From Gemmatimonadota bacterium (GTDB lineage Bacteria > Gemmatimonadota > Gemmatimonadetes > Longimicrobiales > Gaopeijiaceae): DNA of 64,000 nt. How positions within the stretch are numbered: position 1 is the stretch's first letter; each line of letters opens with the position of its first letter. Positions 29,341-38,493 of this stretch are shown in pieces. The notes below the pieces were generated by a model. The model did no database searches and was not told where the DNA came from. It saw only the letters and a list, made by a program, of their open reading frames with translations. Position numbers and translations under genes: made by a program. The DNA lies in assembly GCA_022827345.1 (NCBI GenBank), contig JAJDTB010000075.1, positions 1 to 64,000 on the forward strand. The letters are read 5' to 3'.

Positions 29341-29366
29341 AAAGGACCGTGAGATTCACGGACCTT
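29341..29366 (-). terminator. Rho-independent terminator after the pabA/trpG gene
   Basis: On the minus strand AAGG-T-CCGTGA-ATC-TCACGG-T-CCTT forms a 10-bp stem with one T-T mismatch and a 3-base loop, followed directly by TTTTTG. It lies between the amidotransferase stop and the kdsB start and separates the two transcription units. Confidence 0.8.
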
Positions 29367-29457
29367 AAGCTATCCGAATCGGAGGCCGCGGGCAAGCCGA
29401 ACCGCGTGCCCCGGACCGGCGCCCAGCGGCCTCGCCGGCCACGGTGCGGACCCCGTT

Positions 29458-30036
29458 TCAGACCGGGAATCGCAGGAAATTCTCGAGCAGCCGGCGACCG
29501 CCCTCGGTGAACAGCGATTCGGGGTGAAACTGGACGCCCCACACCGGATGCAGGCGATGACGCAGCGCCTGGATCTCGCCCCGGTCGGCGGGATCCACGC
29601 TCCAGGCGATTGGAGCGAGCTCCGCGGGAAGCTTCCGGTCCGTCACCAGCGAATGGTACCGCGTGACCCGCATGGGGGACGGTATTCCCGCAAACAGGGG
29701 GTCGCCCCGGTGCTCGATCAGCGACGTCTTGCCATGCACCATGCACGCCGCCCGGACCGTCCTGCCGCCGAATGCCTCGCCGATCGCCTGATGCCCCAGG
29801 CAGACCCCGAGCGTGGGCATCTCCGGTCCGAGTTCCCGGATCGCGGCAATGCTGATCCCGGCATCGGACGGCGTCCTGGGGCCCGGCGAAATCACGAGGC
29901 GCGTGACGCCCTCCCGCCGCAGGTCGTCGGTCGTGACCGCGTCGTTGCGGTAGACGCGGGGATCCTGGCCCAGGTCGCCCAGGATCTGGACCAGATTCCA
30001 GGTGAAGGAGTCGTAGTTGTCCAGGACCGCCAGCAT
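29458..30036 (-). CDS. Glutamine amidotransferase of anthranilate/aminodeoxychorismate synthase (TrpG/PabA)
   Basis: 192 residues, the usual size. Blocks: MLAVLDNYDSFTWNLVQILGDLG, VISPGPRTPSDAG, TLGVCLGHQAIGEAFGG (nucleophile Cys), and WGVQFHPESLFTEGGRRLLENFL (His-Glu). It supplies ammonia to chorismate for anthranilate (tryptophan) or 4-amino-4-deoxychorismate (folate). The large subunit is not adjacent, so the choice between trpG and pabA is open; many bacteria use one subunit for both. Divergent from the zinc-ribbon gene. Confidence 0.93.
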   Translation of the reverse strand: MLAVLDNYDSFTWNLVQILGDLGQDPRVYRNDAVTTDDLRREGVTRLVISPGPRTPSDAGISIAAIRELGPEMPTLGVCLGHQAIGEAFGGRTVRAACMVHGKTSLIEHRGDPLFAGIPSPMRVTRYHSLVTDRKLPAELAPIAWSVDPADRGEIQALRHRLHPVWGVQFHPESLFTEGGRRLLENFLRFPV

Positions 30037-30106
30037 GACTGCACTCCACGGCGCGGGGGACCGCCGGCCGGCCCCCTGAAACGGGCGCGCTCACGCGGCG
30101 GGTAGG

Positions 30107-30112
30107 TATAAT
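30107..30112 (+). promoter_or_regulatory. Consensus -10 box immediately before the zinc-ribbon gene
   Basis: A perfect TATAAT ends 8 bases before the ATG at 30121, so transcription would begin at or within a base or two of the start codon. No Shine-Dalgarno and no good -35 are seen, which points to a leaderless transcript. Confidence 0.55.
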
Positions 30113-30120
30113 AGCTCATC

Positions 30121-31230
30121 ATGACCGACATGTACCGCACCTGCCTGGTCTGCGGCACCGACTTCAGACCGAACGACACGCTCGAGCACCTCGGCAGAGG
30201 GCGAAGGGTGGCCTACGACCCGCTCAGGGGGCGGCTGTGGCAGGTGTGCCGATCGTGCAAGCGGTGGTCGCTGCTGCCGATGGAATCACGCTGGGAGGCG
30301 CTGGAGGAGCTCGAGAAGGTCGTCGTGGACAGGGCGCGCCTGCTATCGAGCACCGACAACGTGGCGCTGCTGCGCGCCGGGCCGCTGGAGGTCGTTCGCG
30401 TGGGACGGGCGGAGTTGAGGGAGGAGGCCTGGTGGCGGTACGGACGGGAATTTCGGGAGAGGCGGGAGCAATACCGCAAGCTCACTGCGGCGGCCGCGGC
30501 CGGGGCCGCGGGGCTGATCGCCGGGTCGGCAGCCACGGGAGGCATCAGCTTCGTCGGCGCGTGGCTGATCTGGAGGCACACCCCGAGGGTGGTGACCCGC
30601 GGGGCGCGCTGGTGGCGGTTCGGGGGTACGGTGTGGCGTGGCGAGGGCCGTTGCATGCGCTGCGGCCGCCGGATCGGGAGGGTCAGGTACAAGGAGCGCG
30701 AACGCCTGCTGGTCACCGCGGACGAGGGACCGCCGGGTGTGATCGTCACCTGCGGCTCCTGCACCGGCCGCGACGACGCCGGCCAGCGGCTGGGCGGGCA
30801 TGAAGGCGACCGCGTGCTGCGCAAGGTTCTGGCCTACCATCACTTCGCCGGCTCCTCCGAGCAGAGGGTCGAAGGCGCGGTCAAGCTCATCGACTACGCG
30901 GGCGGGACCGAACGGCTCCCCGCGAAGATGCTCGGGACGGGCACGGCCCTCGGCGAGCTCAGCGATACCGGACAGGTGGCGCTCGAGATCGCGGTCCACG
31001 AGCACCACGAGCAGCTGCTCCTGTCGATGGAGGTCGCGGAGCTGGAGGCTCACTGGCGCCGGGAAGAGGAGCTCGCGAGCATCATCGACAGCGAATTGAC
31101 GCCCGGCCCTCCGCGTGGCGCTCTCTCCGGAGCGGGCCACGAGGTCGAATCGGCGGAGGAGCCGTCCGGCCGCTGGACCGCCGAGCTGCAGGACTCGCGT
31201 GAGCCCCGAGGAGGGCCCGGCTCCAGCTAG
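30121..31230 (+). CDS. Protein with two zinc-ribbon-like Cys clusters, unknown function
   Basis: 369 residues. N-terminal cluster CLVC...CRSC (residues about 8-46) and a second, CMRC...CGSC, near residues 178-211. Between them are a charged helix and an Ala/Gly-rich hydrophobic stretch, about 120-155 (LTAAAAAGAAGLIAGSAATGGISFVGAWLIW), that could enter the membrane. The C-terminal third is helical (VRKVLAYHHFAGSSEQRVEGAVKLIDYAGG, HEHHEQLLLSMEVAELEAHWRREEELASIIDSEL). I do not recognise it. Its end overlaps the convergent nadE stop by 4 bases. The upstream TATAAT is so close that the mRNA may be leaderless. Confidence 0.65.
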   Translation: MTDMYRTCLVCGTDFRPNDTLEHLGRGRRVAYDPLRGRLWQVCRSCKRWSLLPMESRWEALEELEKVVVDRARLLSSTDNVALLRAGPLEVVRVGRAELREEAWWRYGREFRERREQYRKLTAAAAAGAAGLIAGSAATGGISFVGAWLIWRHTPRVVTRGARWWRFGGTVWRGEGRCMRCGRRIGRVRYKERERLLVTADEGPPGVIVTCGSCTGRDDAGQRLGGHEGDRVLRKVLAYHHFAGSSEQRVEGAVKLIDYAGGTERLPAKMLGTGTALGELSDTGQVALEIAVHEHHEQLLLSMEVAELEAHWRREEELASIIDSELTPGPPRGALSGAGHEVESAEEPSGRWTAELQDSREPRGGPGSS

Positions 31231-33044
31231 TAGTCCACCGGCCGCAGGTACGACGCCCCGATCGCGCTGTCCGACAGCAGCGCCACGGTGGGCAGCTGAC
31301 GCTTCCAGTGCGTGGAGGACAGGCGGTGCCACACGATCCCGGCTTCGTCCGGGTCGAACCCCAGCCGCTCGAGCGAAGCGACGTCGTGTCCCTTGAGCAG
31401 CCAGTGGAGGATCGGATCGGCCCGGTGATACGATATCCCCAGCTCGTCTTCGTCGTGTACGCCCCTGATCAGGTCGGCGCTGGCCGGCTTGTCGACGATT
31501 TCGGTGGGCACGCCCAGGTGCCGGGCCAGCTGCCAGACCTGCGTCTTGAACAGGTCGCCCAGTGGGTTGATCGGCGGAGAATCGTCTGCGTGCCAGGTGT
31601 AGTACCCCAGCAGCCGCTCGCTCTTGTTGCCGGTGCCGAGGGGCAGCGCCTCCAGTTTGGCAGACTGGTCGAAGAGCACGACCGACCGCAGCCTCGCCGC
31701 CAGATTGCCGCGGCGCGGTGCGCTGACATCCGGCTCGTGCGGATCGACATATCCGTCCACCGCCTCGGTGATCGACACCGTGCGCTCTTCTGCCCCGCAG
31801 GCCGCGATCGCCAGGCGGGCGTGCTCGAGGCTGTCCGGGCTCGACGTCGCGTAGGGGAGCCGGAATCCGAACACGTTGCCGGGACCCAGCGCCCGGCACG
31901 CGAGGAAGAGCGACACGGCCGAATCCACGCCCCCCGACACGCCGATCACGACCCGTTTGAATCCGCGCTGGCGGGTGACCTCTTCGCGAATGAACTCGAT
32001 CAGAGCCGCTTCGACCAGCTCGGTGTCGATCGCCAGCATTTCCCGGTCGGAGTCATCGGGGCGGTGGGCCGGACCCTCGCGCACGCGGACAGGGGCCGGA
32101 TCCGGGGGGACGCCGCCGCCGGCCCGGGGGTCGTTCCTGCCCGATGTCAGCGGGTCCATGCCGGCCGTGGCGGGGGACCGGTCACCCATCCAGGCGCGGT
32201 CCAGCGATCTGCGCAGCCGGGGGAGCGCGGTGCTGAGGTCGGCGAGGAAGGGCGACTCGGTCCGCACGCGGAGGATCTCGTCGAAATCGACGGGGATGAT
32301 GGTGCACGCCTCCGCAAAGAGCGGCGCGCGCTCGAGGAGCGTTCCATCCGGGGCCCAGGCCGACGATCCCCCCAGGAACAGCTTCCCGCCCTCCGAGCCC
32401 GCGAGCTGCGAGACCATCACGAACACGCCGTGCTCCTTGGCCGCCCGCGCCGCGATCCGGTCCCACTCGTCCAGGTTTGCGGGACGGGGTGTCGCCCGGC
32501 TGAACCCCCGCGCCGGGGACGCACAGCCGCTCAGGATCACTTCGGCGCCGTCGAGGGCGAGCACAGACGCCGTCATGGAATGCCACAGATCCTCGCAGAT
32601 GAGCATGCCCATCCGTCCGAACCGGGTGTCGAAGGCACGGACCTCCCTGCCGGGCTCGATGAACCGGCCCTCCTCGAAGAGACCGTAGGTCGGGAGAAAT
32701 ACCTTGCGGTGGACGTGTACGATCTCGTACCGGCTCCCGGCCGGAGCAAGGTAGGCGAGGCTGTTGTAGACTCCCCTGCGTCCCCGCTCGTAGAACCCGA
32801 TCGCGACATCGCAGTGGCGTCCCTCCGGGGGACTCCCCAGCAGTTGGACAAGCCCGCCGCGGGAGAGCGCGACCTCGTGCGCCGCGCCTTCGACGAAGTA
32901 CCCCGACAGGACCGCTTCAGGGAAGACGGCGACGTCCGCGCCGGCCGGGAGCGCCTCGCGAACGAGGGCCGCGTTGGCCTCCACAGCGCCCTTTCTCGGC
33001 TTGACCTGACACAGCGCAACACGAAGGGACTGGCTGTTGCCCAT
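31227..33044 (-). CDS. nadE: Glutamine-dependent NAD+ synthetase
   Basis: 605 residues from ATG 33044 (MGNSQSLRVALCQVKPRKG). The frame is open to 33347, but the extra sequence is unlike the family. N-terminal nitrilase-like glutaminase (1-265): ADVAVFPEAVLSGYF (Glu), HRKVFLPTYGLFEEGRF (Lys), GMLICEDLWHSMTA (nucleophile Cys). C-terminal ammonia ligase (about 325-605): RVVIGVSGGVDSAVSLFLACRAL (P-loop SGGVDS), PLGTGNKSERLLGYYTWHADDSPPINPLGDLFKTQVW. The linker between domains is proline/arginine-rich and longer than usual. It converts nicotinate adenine dinucleotide, ATP and glutamine to NAD+. Confidence 0.95.
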   Translation of the reverse strand: MGNSQSLRVALCQVKPRKGAVEANAALVREALPAGADVAVFPEAVLSGYFVEGAAHEVALSRGGLVQLLGSPPEGRHCDVAIGFYERGRRGVYNSLAYLAPAGSRYEIVHVHRKVFLPTYGLFEEGRFIEPGREVRAFDTRFGRMGMLICEDLWHSMTASVLALDGAEVILSGCASPARGFSRATPRPANLDEWDRIAARAAKEHGVFVMVSQLAGSEGGKLFLGGSSAWAPDGTLLERAPLFAEACTIIPVDFDEILRVRTESPFLADLSTALPRLRRSLDRAWMGDRSPATAGMDPLTSGRNDPRAGGGVPPDPAPVRVREGPAHRPDDSDREMLAIDTELVEAALIEFIREEVTRQRGFKRVVIGVSGGVDSAVSLFLACRALGPGNVFGFRLPYATSSPDSLEHARLAIAACGAEERTVSITEAVDGYVDPHEPDVSAPRRGNLAARLRSVVLFDQSAKLEALPLGTGNKSERLLGYYTWHADDSPPINPLGDLFKTQVWQLARHLGVPTEIVDKPASADLIRGVHDEDELGISYHRADPILHWLLKGHDVASLERLGFDPDEAGIVWHRLSSTHWKRQLPTVALLSDSAIGASYLRPVDY

Positions 33045-33154
33045 GGGGTTCTCCGTCTTCGGGACTGGGCCGATGCGACCCCGGGGGTGGCCCCCGGACC
33101 GGATTCCGCGCCATAATCTAGGGGGATTCTGCAACACTGAAAGAACACGATAAC

Positions 33155-34753
33155 ATGCGAAGATACTCTTCCCTGGCCGCGTTTGCTGCGTTCCTGGTCC
33201 TGTGGGCCGCGCCCCTCGCCGGTCAGAATGGCCGTCCGCCGGCCCGCGGCGAAAACCTCGATCTGGACTCCAACGAGGCCCAGGTCTTCCTGCAGGCGCT
33301 GTCCACCATCGCCCGCTACCATAGCTCGGCGCTCGCGGATTCCGCACTCTGGGATCGGGCCCTCGAAGGGCTGCTCGAGCAGCTGGACGATCCGTACGCC
33401 ACGGTCTTCACGCCTGACGAGTACGGCCGCTTCCAGGAGACCAACACCGGGAACTATGCAGGGATCGGTGTGCAGATCACGATGCTCGACGCGCGGGTGA
33501 CCATTACGGCAGTCTTCAGGGACACACCCGCGGAGGGAGTCGGAGTGCTGGTCGGCGACCAGATCGTGTGGGTCGAGGGCCATGATTCGCGCGACTGGAC
33601 GCTGGATCAGGCCCGGGACTCGATTCGGGGCGAACCCGGCTCCACGGTCCGGATCCGGGTGGCCCGCGACGGGTTTGCGGAGCCGATCCCCTTCTCGATC
33701 GTTCGCGACAACGTGCATGTGGAGGCCGTCGCGGCCACATGGCTGGAGGACGGTATCGCCCACTTCGCGATCGACCGGATCGCACGCGGAGTGGCCGAAG
33801 AACTCGATGGCGCCCTGAACGAATACGGCGATGCGCGCGCGCTGATCATGGACCTGCGCGGAAATCCGGGAGGCTACCTCGACGAGTCGCTGCGCGTCGT
33901 CGACATGCTGCTGGCCCCGGGCGAGAAGCTGGCAAGCGTGGACTCGAGGGGGCCGACCGGCGCCGTCTCGAATCAGGAATGGACGGCGCGGAGCCGGGCG
34001 CGGCTTCCCGAGACGCCGATCATCATCCTGGTGGACGGGTATACGGCATCGGCCGCCGAGATCATCTCCGGGGCGCTTCAGGACAATGACCGCGCCGTGG
34101 TGCTCGGCACCCGCACGTTCGGCAAGGGCGCCGTGCAGACCCACTTCCCTCTCCCGGCGGGCCGGCAGATCAGCATCACGACGGGATCGTGGTACACGCC
34201 GCTCGGCCGCTCGCTGAACCGCGCCCGGCACCGCGACGGCTCGCTCAAGCCCGACGACGAGTTCGCCGCCGCCCCGGTGGTGACCGCGGCCGGCCGCGAG
34301 CTGCCCACGGCGGGAGGCGTCTTCCCCGACCTCGAGGTGGCCTCGCAGCTGAAGGAAGAGGAAATGCGGCTCCTGCGAAACGCGAACGAGTCCCAGGTCC
34401 CCTATGGAGCGCAGATTCAGGAATTCGCCTTCGACCTGGCCAAGAAGGCGTTGGCCGATGGGAAGGTCGAACGGCTGCCTTCATCCACCTTCGATGAACT
34501 GGCCGCCGGGCTCATCGAGGCGGGCATGGACCCCGATATCGTCGGGGACCCCGTCGCGAGAGCCTACCTCGATCGCCAGGCGCAGCTGCACTACCTCTAC
34601 CGGGCGGACGCCCCCGCGCTGCGGCTGATGGTGCAGGCCGAGCGCGACGAGGCCCTGGCTGAGGCCATACGCCTTGCGCGAACCGCGAGTACGCCGGCCG
34701 AGCTGTTTGCTCTGGTCAAGGAGGCCATGGCGGAGGCGCCCCCGGCCCGGTAG
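33155..34753 (+). CDS. S41-family C-terminal-processing protease with PDZ domain
   Basis: 532 residues. Signal peptide MRRYSSLAAFAAFLVLWAAPLAGQ. N-terminal helical region (ALEGLLEQLDDPYATVFTPDEYGRFQETNTGNYAGIGVQI) is typical of CtpA. The PDZ is at about 95-180 (DTPAEGVGVLVGDQIVWVEGHDSRDW). The catalytic core has MDLRGNPGGYLDESLRVVDMLL, Ser299 in DGYTASAAEIISGAL and Lys324 in TFGKGAVQT; the 25-residue Ser-Lys spacing is that of Tsp/CtpA. After about residue 400 there is an extra helical C-terminal domain. Periplasmic; it likely trims envelope proteins. Divergent from nadE; a CATAAT at 33112-33117 may be its -10. Confidence 0.93.
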   Translation: MRRYSSLAAFAAFLVLWAAPLAGQNGRPPARGENLDLDSNEAQVFLQALSTIARYHSSALADSALWDRALEGLLEQLDDPYATVFTPDEYGRFQETNTGNYAGIGVQITMLDARVTITAVFRDTPAEGVGVLVGDQIVWVEGHDSRDWTLDQARDSIRGEPGSTVRIRVARDGFAEPIPFSIVRDNVHVEAVAATWLEDGIAHFAIDRIARGVAEELDGALNEYGDARALIMDLRGNPGGYLDESLRVVDMLLAPGEKLASVDSRGPTGAVSNQEWTARSRARLPETPIIILVDGYTASAAEIISGALQDNDRAVVLGTRTFGKGAVQTHFPLPAGRQISITTGSWYTPLGRSLNRARHRDGSLKPDDEFAAAPVVTAAGRELPTAGGVFPDLEVASQLKEEEMRLLRNANESQVPYGAQIQEFAFDLAKKALADGKVERLPSSTFDELAAGLIEAGMDPDIVGDPVARAYLDRQAQLHYLYRADAPALRLMVQAERDEALAEAIRLARTASTPAELFALVKEAMAEAPPAR

Positions 34754-34764
34754 CACTGCGGGCC

Positions 34765-34783
34765 GGGACGCTCAGGGCGTCCC
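34765..34783. terminator. Hairpin between convergent S41 protease and xerC/D genes
   Basis: GGGACGC-TCAGG-GCGTCCC, a perfect 7-bp GC-rich stem, lies across the short convergent gap and the 3' end of the recombinase gene. No U-tract follows on either strand, so it may act as a bidirectional pause or a Rho-assisted end rather than a classic terminator. Confidence 0.4.
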
Positions 34784-35731
34784 CGACGAGCCGCCCGGGC
34801 TTCCACAGCGGCTTCGGGGGTGGTAGCGCCGGTGGGCCTGCCTCAGGTATTCGCGGTCCAGGTGCGTGTATATCTGCGTCGTAGAGATATCCGCGTGTCC
34901 CAGCAACTCCTGGACGACGATGAGGTCCGCACCGCCCTCCAGAAGGTGGGTGGCGCAGCTGTGCCGCAGCGTGTGGGGCGAGATCCGGCGTCCGATCCCG
35001 GCCCGCTCGGCGGCCCGTGACACAACGGTCCACACCGACATGCGGCTGAGCGGCGTCCCGCGCTGGTTGAGCAGAAGGATCCCCTTCCCCTTGCCGCGAT
35101 CCAGCGCCGGACGGACCGACCGCAGATAGCGCTCCACCACCTCCACGGCGGTGGATCCGACCGGCACCAGGCGCTCCTTGCCGCCCTTGCCGAAGACCAG
35201 GCAGGTGGCGTGTTCGAGGTCCAGGTCGGCGAGGCCCATTCCGGTCAGCTCGCTGACCCGCATGCCCGTGGCGTAGAGAAGCTCCAGCGCGGACCGGTCC
35301 CGCCAATAGACGGGTGAATCCGGATCGACAGCCTCGACCAGGCGCGCCGCTTCGTCCTGACTTAGGAACTCGGGCAGCTTCTTCGCGGCGGCGGGCCGCT
35401 CCATTCGGTCGGCCGGATTCCCGGTCACGATGCCTTCGCCGTCCAGAAAGCCGAAATAGGCGCGCAGAGCGGACTGCGCCCTGCGGATCGACCCGGGGGC
35501 CATGCCCTCCCGGTGCAGATGAGCTACGTAGTCGCGAAGGACCACGTGGTCCACCCCGGCCGGGTCGCGGGCGGCCTCATCCTCCGCGAGGTAGGAGACG
35601 AACCGCATCAGGTCGCTCCGGTAGGCGCTGCAACTGCGCGGCCTGAGGCCTCGCTCCAGAGCCAGGAAGTCGAGAAAGGGCTCGATGTGAAAGCGGCGTT
35701 CCAGTGCCCGCTCCGCCGAATCACGGGACAC
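34772..35731 (-). CDS. Tyrosine recombinase XerC/XerD
   Basis: 319 residues from GTG 35731 (GGGAG spaced 8 bases upstream), overlapping the DedA-family gene by 11 bases. Core-binding SAM-like domain (1-110): FLDFLALERGLRPRSCSAYRSDLMRFVSYL. Catalytic domain: ELLYATGMRVSELTGM (Arg I), FGKGGKERLVPVG (Lys), SPHTLRHSCATHLLEGGADL (His-x-x-Arg), LGHADISTTQIYTH (His and nucleophile Tyr). Length and motifs fit the housekeeping recombinase that resolves chromosome dimers at dif. XerC and XerD cannot be separated safely here. The C-terminal RRYHPRSRCGSPGGSSGTP is a short extra tail. Confidence 0.93.
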   Translation of the reverse strand: MSRDSAERALERRFHIEPFLDFLALERGLRPRSCSAYRSDLMRFVSYLAEDEAARDPAGVDHVVLRDYVAHLHREGMAPGSIRRAQSALRAYFGFLDGEGIVTGNPADRMERPAAAKKLPEFLSQDEAARLVEAVDPDSPVYWRDRSALELLYATGMRVSELTGMGLADLDLEHATCLVFGKGGKERLVPVGSTAVEVVERYLRSVRPALDRGKGKGILLLNQRGTPLSRMSVWTVVSRAAERAGIGRRISPHTLRHSCATHLLEGGADLIVVQELLGHADISTTQIYTHLDREYLRQAHRRYHPRSRCGSPGGSSGTP

Positions 35732-36335
35732 CGTTCCGCTCCCTTCGGCGCCACCAGACCGCCGCCAGCAGGAGGGCGACGGCCACAGAGGCGCCCAGCA
35801 GCCACTGATTCGTCCGCGCGATGGTCTCCACCACCGCTTCGATGTTCTCGCCCGCCAGGTAGCCAAGTCTGACCAGGCCGCCGTACCAGATGGCGGAAGC
35901 CGCCAGGAGAGGTGCCGCGACCCGAAGCGCCCCGAGGTCCGCCACCCCCGCAAAAACCGGGACCAGCGCGCGAAAACCCGGCAGAAAGCGGGCGAGGAAG
36001 ATGGCGGCGATCCCCCAGCGCCGGTAGAAAGCCTCCATCCTCCGCATCCGCCGGGCGGACATCAGGCGCCGTCCCGCACCCGAGCGAAAGAACTCGCGGC
36101 CGTACCGGCGTCCCAGCGCGTAGACGCCCACGGCGGCCCCCACATTGAAGACCCAGACGACCAGGAAGACCGGAACCGGCCGCACCGTACCCAGACCCGC
36201 AATGAAGCCGCCGGCCAGGATGAAGGTGTCGGCGGGAACGACCGGGAGAATGTTCTCGACCACCGCACCAGCCGCCAGGACAACGTAGATAAGGACGGGG
36301 GGCAGCCCGGTCAGCAGGTCAAGGGCCTCTTCCAC
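35721..36335 (-). CDS. DedA/VTT-domain membrane protein
   Basis: 204 residues. About five hydrophobic segments. Family features: AAGAVVENILPVVPADTFILAGGFIAG (E-N-x-x-P-x-x-P-x-[DE], the conserved acidic/proline re-entrant loop), VFNVGAAVGVYALGRRYGREF, FYRRWGIAAIFLARFLPGFRALVPVFAG (the F-x-R-x-x-P-x-x-R block). DedA proteins help recycle polyprenyl-phosphate or phospholipid carriers across the inner membrane. It lies between ispF and xerC/D on the same strand. Confidence 0.92.
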   Translation of the reverse strand: MEEALDLLTGLPPVLIYVVLAAGAVVENILPVVPADTFILAGGFIAGLGTVRPVPVFLVVWVFNVGAAVGVYALGRRYGREFFRSGAGRRLMSARRMRRMEAFYRRWGIAAIFLARFLPGFRALVPVFAGVADLGALRVAAPLLAASAIWYGGLVRLGYLAGENIEAVVETIARTNQWLLGASVAVALLLAAVWWRRRERNGVP

Positions 36336-36353
36336 GGTCGTCCTGCGCTTCCG

Positions 36354-36848
36354 TCAGCGCGCGGCGTGCGCCACCGTCGCCACCGCCTGCACGGCGATCC
36401 CCTCTCCCCGCCCGATCCAACCCAGTCCCTCGTTGCTCTTGCCCTTCACCGACACCGCTCCGGCTTCCACTCCCAGGCACCCCGCCAGCCCGGCCCGCAT
36501 CTCCGCCGCGCGGGGACCGATGCGAGGCTCTTCGCAGATCACCGTGACGTCGACGTTGCCGACCCGCCACCCCGCATCGCGCAGCATCGCCGCCGCGCGC
36601 GACAGCAGCCCCATCGAGTCGGCGCCGCGCCACCTCTCGTCGCCCGGGGGAAAATGCGTGCCGATGTCGCCCAGGCACGCCGCTCCAAGCAGGGCGTCGA
36701 TTACCGCATGCGCGACCGCATCGCCGTCCGAGAATCCCTTCAGGCCGGGGCTGCCGGGGAAGTGCACCCCGGCCAACAGCAAGGGCCTGCCGGGATCGAA
36801 GCGGTGGGAGTCGTACCCCGTCCCCACCCGGATCCCGGGCATGGCCAC
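36354..36848 (-). CDS. ispF: 2-C-methyl-D-erythritol 2,4-cyclodiphosphate synthase
   Basis: 164 residues. RVGTGYDSHRFDPGRPLLLAGVHFPGSPGLKGFSDGDAVAHAVIDALLGAACLGDIGTHFPPGDERWRGADSM carries the zinc ligands (Asp and His in GYDSHRF, His in VAHAV) and the conserved DIGxHFP. NVDVTVICEEPRI and VSVKGKSNEGLGWIGRGEGIAVQAVATV complete the family. It closes the cyclic diphosphate in the non-mevalonate isoprenoid pathway. The start codon abuts the fabF stop with no gap, so it may be cotranscribed with the fatty-acid genes; ispD is not in the window. Confidence 0.97.
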   Translation of the reverse strand: MAMPGIRVGTGYDSHRFDPGRPLLLAGVHFPGSPGLKGFSDGDAVAHAVIDALLGAACLGDIGTHFPPGDERWRGADSMGLLSRAAAMLRDAGWRVGNVDVTVICEEPRIGPRAAEMRAGLAGCLGVEAGAVSVKGKSNEGLGWIGRGEGIAVQAVATVAHAAR

Positions 36849-38111
36849 CTACTCCTCGTACTTGCGGATCACGAGAGTGGCGTTGTGGCCGCCGAAACCG
36901 AACGAATTGCTGAGCGCCACGTCGACCGGCCGCTCGATCATGCCGCCGTGGGCGTACTCCAGGTCACACTCGTCGTCCCTGTGCGCGAAGTTGATGGTCG
37001 GCGGTATGCGGCCCGTCCGGCAGGCCATCGCACAGATCACGGCCTCCACGCCCCCGGCTGCGCCGAGGAGGTGTCCGGTCATGGACTTGGTCGATCCCAC
37101 GACGATGTCGTAGGCGTGTGCACCCAGCAGGGCCTTGACGGCGAAGGTCTCGGTCTTGTCGTTCTGCGGGGTGGAGGTGCCGTGGGCGTTGACGTAGTCG
37201 ACATCTTCCGGCGCCAGGCCCGCATCGTCGAGCGCCACGCGCATCGCGTAGCGGGCCCCCTCCGCCTTCGGGGGCTGGGCCGTGATGTGGTAGGCGTCTC
37301 CGGAAGCGCCGAAACCGGCCACCTCGGCCAGGATCTCGGCGCCCCTCGCCCGGGCACACTCCATCTCTTCGAGCACAAGGCAACCCGCCCCCTCTCCGAT
37401 CACAAAGCCGTCGCGAGTCGCGTCGAAGGGGCGGCTGGCACCCGCGGGATCGTCGTTGCGCGTGGACATTGCCTTCATCGAGGCGAAGCCGGCCACTGAA
37501 ATCGGCGTGATTGCGGCCTCGGTCCCGCCTGCCAGCATGATGTCGGCGTCCCCGCGCTCGATGAACCTCATGGCGTCGCCGATTGCATGAGCGCTCGAGG
37601 CGCACGCCGAAACGGTGGCGTAGTTGGGTCCACGCAGTCCATAGCGGATCGAAACGAGCCCGGACGCGATGTCCGGGATGAACATCGGGATGAAGAACGG
37701 GCTGACCCGGCGTGGCCCCTTGGTGAACATCGTGTTGCAATTCGCTTCCAGCGTGGCAATGCCGCCTACCCCGCTGCCGATGATCACGCCGAATCGATCC
37801 GCGGAGAGACCCGGCGGCGGTCCGGAGAGGCCCGCCGACTCCATCGCCTCGCCGGCGGACGCAATCGCCAGTTGCCCGAACCGGTCGTAGCGCCTGGCTT
37901 CCTTCCGGCCCATGTGGTTCAGGGGATCAAAGCCCTTCACCTCGCACGCGATCCGGGTGGTGAAGCCCTCCGGATCGAAGTGGGTGATGGTCCCCCCCCC
38001 AGGGGTACCGGCCAGCAGCGCCGACCAGCTCGAATCCAGATCGAGCCCGATGGGCGTGACCATCCCCATCCCGGTAACGGCGACGCGACGCCTCTTCCCC
38101 TGTGAACTCAT
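36849..38111 (-). CDS. fabF: 3-oxoacyl-ACP synthase II
   Basis: 420 residues. [42 protein letters not shown] (nucleophile Cys), [23 protein letters not shown] (first His), [20 protein letters not shown] (Lys and second His), and [15 protein letters not shown] (gatekeeper Phe region). It elongates acyl-ACP by condensation with malonyl-ACP. Last fab gene of the cluster, 51 bases after acpP, the standard acpP-fabF order. Confidence 0.97.
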   Translation of the reverse strand: MSSQGKRRRVAVTGMGMVTPIGLDLDSSWSALLAGTPGGGTITHFDPEGFTTRIACEVKGFDPLNHMGRKEARRYDRFGQLAIASAGEAMESAGLSGPPPGLSADRFGVIIGSGVGGIATLEANCNTMFTKGPRRVSPFFIPMFIPDIASGLVSIRYGLRGPNYATVSACASSAHAIGDAMRFIERGDADIMLAGGTEAAITPISVAGFASMKAMSTRNDDPAGASRPFDATRDGFVIGEGAGCLVLEEMECARARGAEILAEVAGFGASGDAYHITAQPPKAEGARYAMRVALDDAGLAPEDVDYVNAHGTSTPQNDKTETFAVKALLGAHAYDIVVGSTKSMTGHLLGAAGGVEAVICAMACRTGRIPPTINFAHRDDECDLEYAHGGMIERPVDVALSNSFGFGGHNATLVIRKYEE

Positions 38112-38162
38112 GGTGCTGGCGGAGTGATCGATGCCACTCGTCTGGTGCCTGGGACCAGCGGG

Positions 38163-38402
38163 CTATTCGGCCCGTTCGTCGATGTAGGCCACGGCGTCTC
38201 CGACGGTCCGCATCTGCTCGGCATCTTCGTCCGGGATATCGATTTCGAATTCCTCCTCGAATGCCATGATCAACTCGACCGTATCGAGGGAATCGGCGCC
38301 GAGGTCATCGACGAACGACGCATCGGTGTTGACCTTGTCGGCTTCGACGCCGAGTTCGTCTACTATGATTTCCTTGACCTTGGCTGCCACGCTGTCGGAC
38401 AT
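38163..38402 (-). CDS. acpP: Acyl carrier protein
   Basis: 79 residues, strongly acidic. The phosphopantetheine-attachment serine is in [41 protein letters not shown], a textbook ACP helix II-III sequence. It carries growing acyl chains for FabF, FabH, FabG and PlsX, whose genes flank it. The coding sequence is less GC-rich than its neighbours, as often seen for highly expressed acpP. Confidence 0.98.
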   Translation of the reverse strand: MSDSVAAKVKEIIVDELGVEADKVNTDASFVDDLGADSLDTVELIMAFEEEFEIDIPDEDAEQMRTVGDAVAYIDERAE

Positions 38403-38493
38403 GCTCGTGTTCTCCGTAGCTGGATAGTGCTGTGGGTGCTCTGAATGCGGTCGCGCGCCGCTCGACGGCGGTCTTCGCAGCGGGCACGGATGG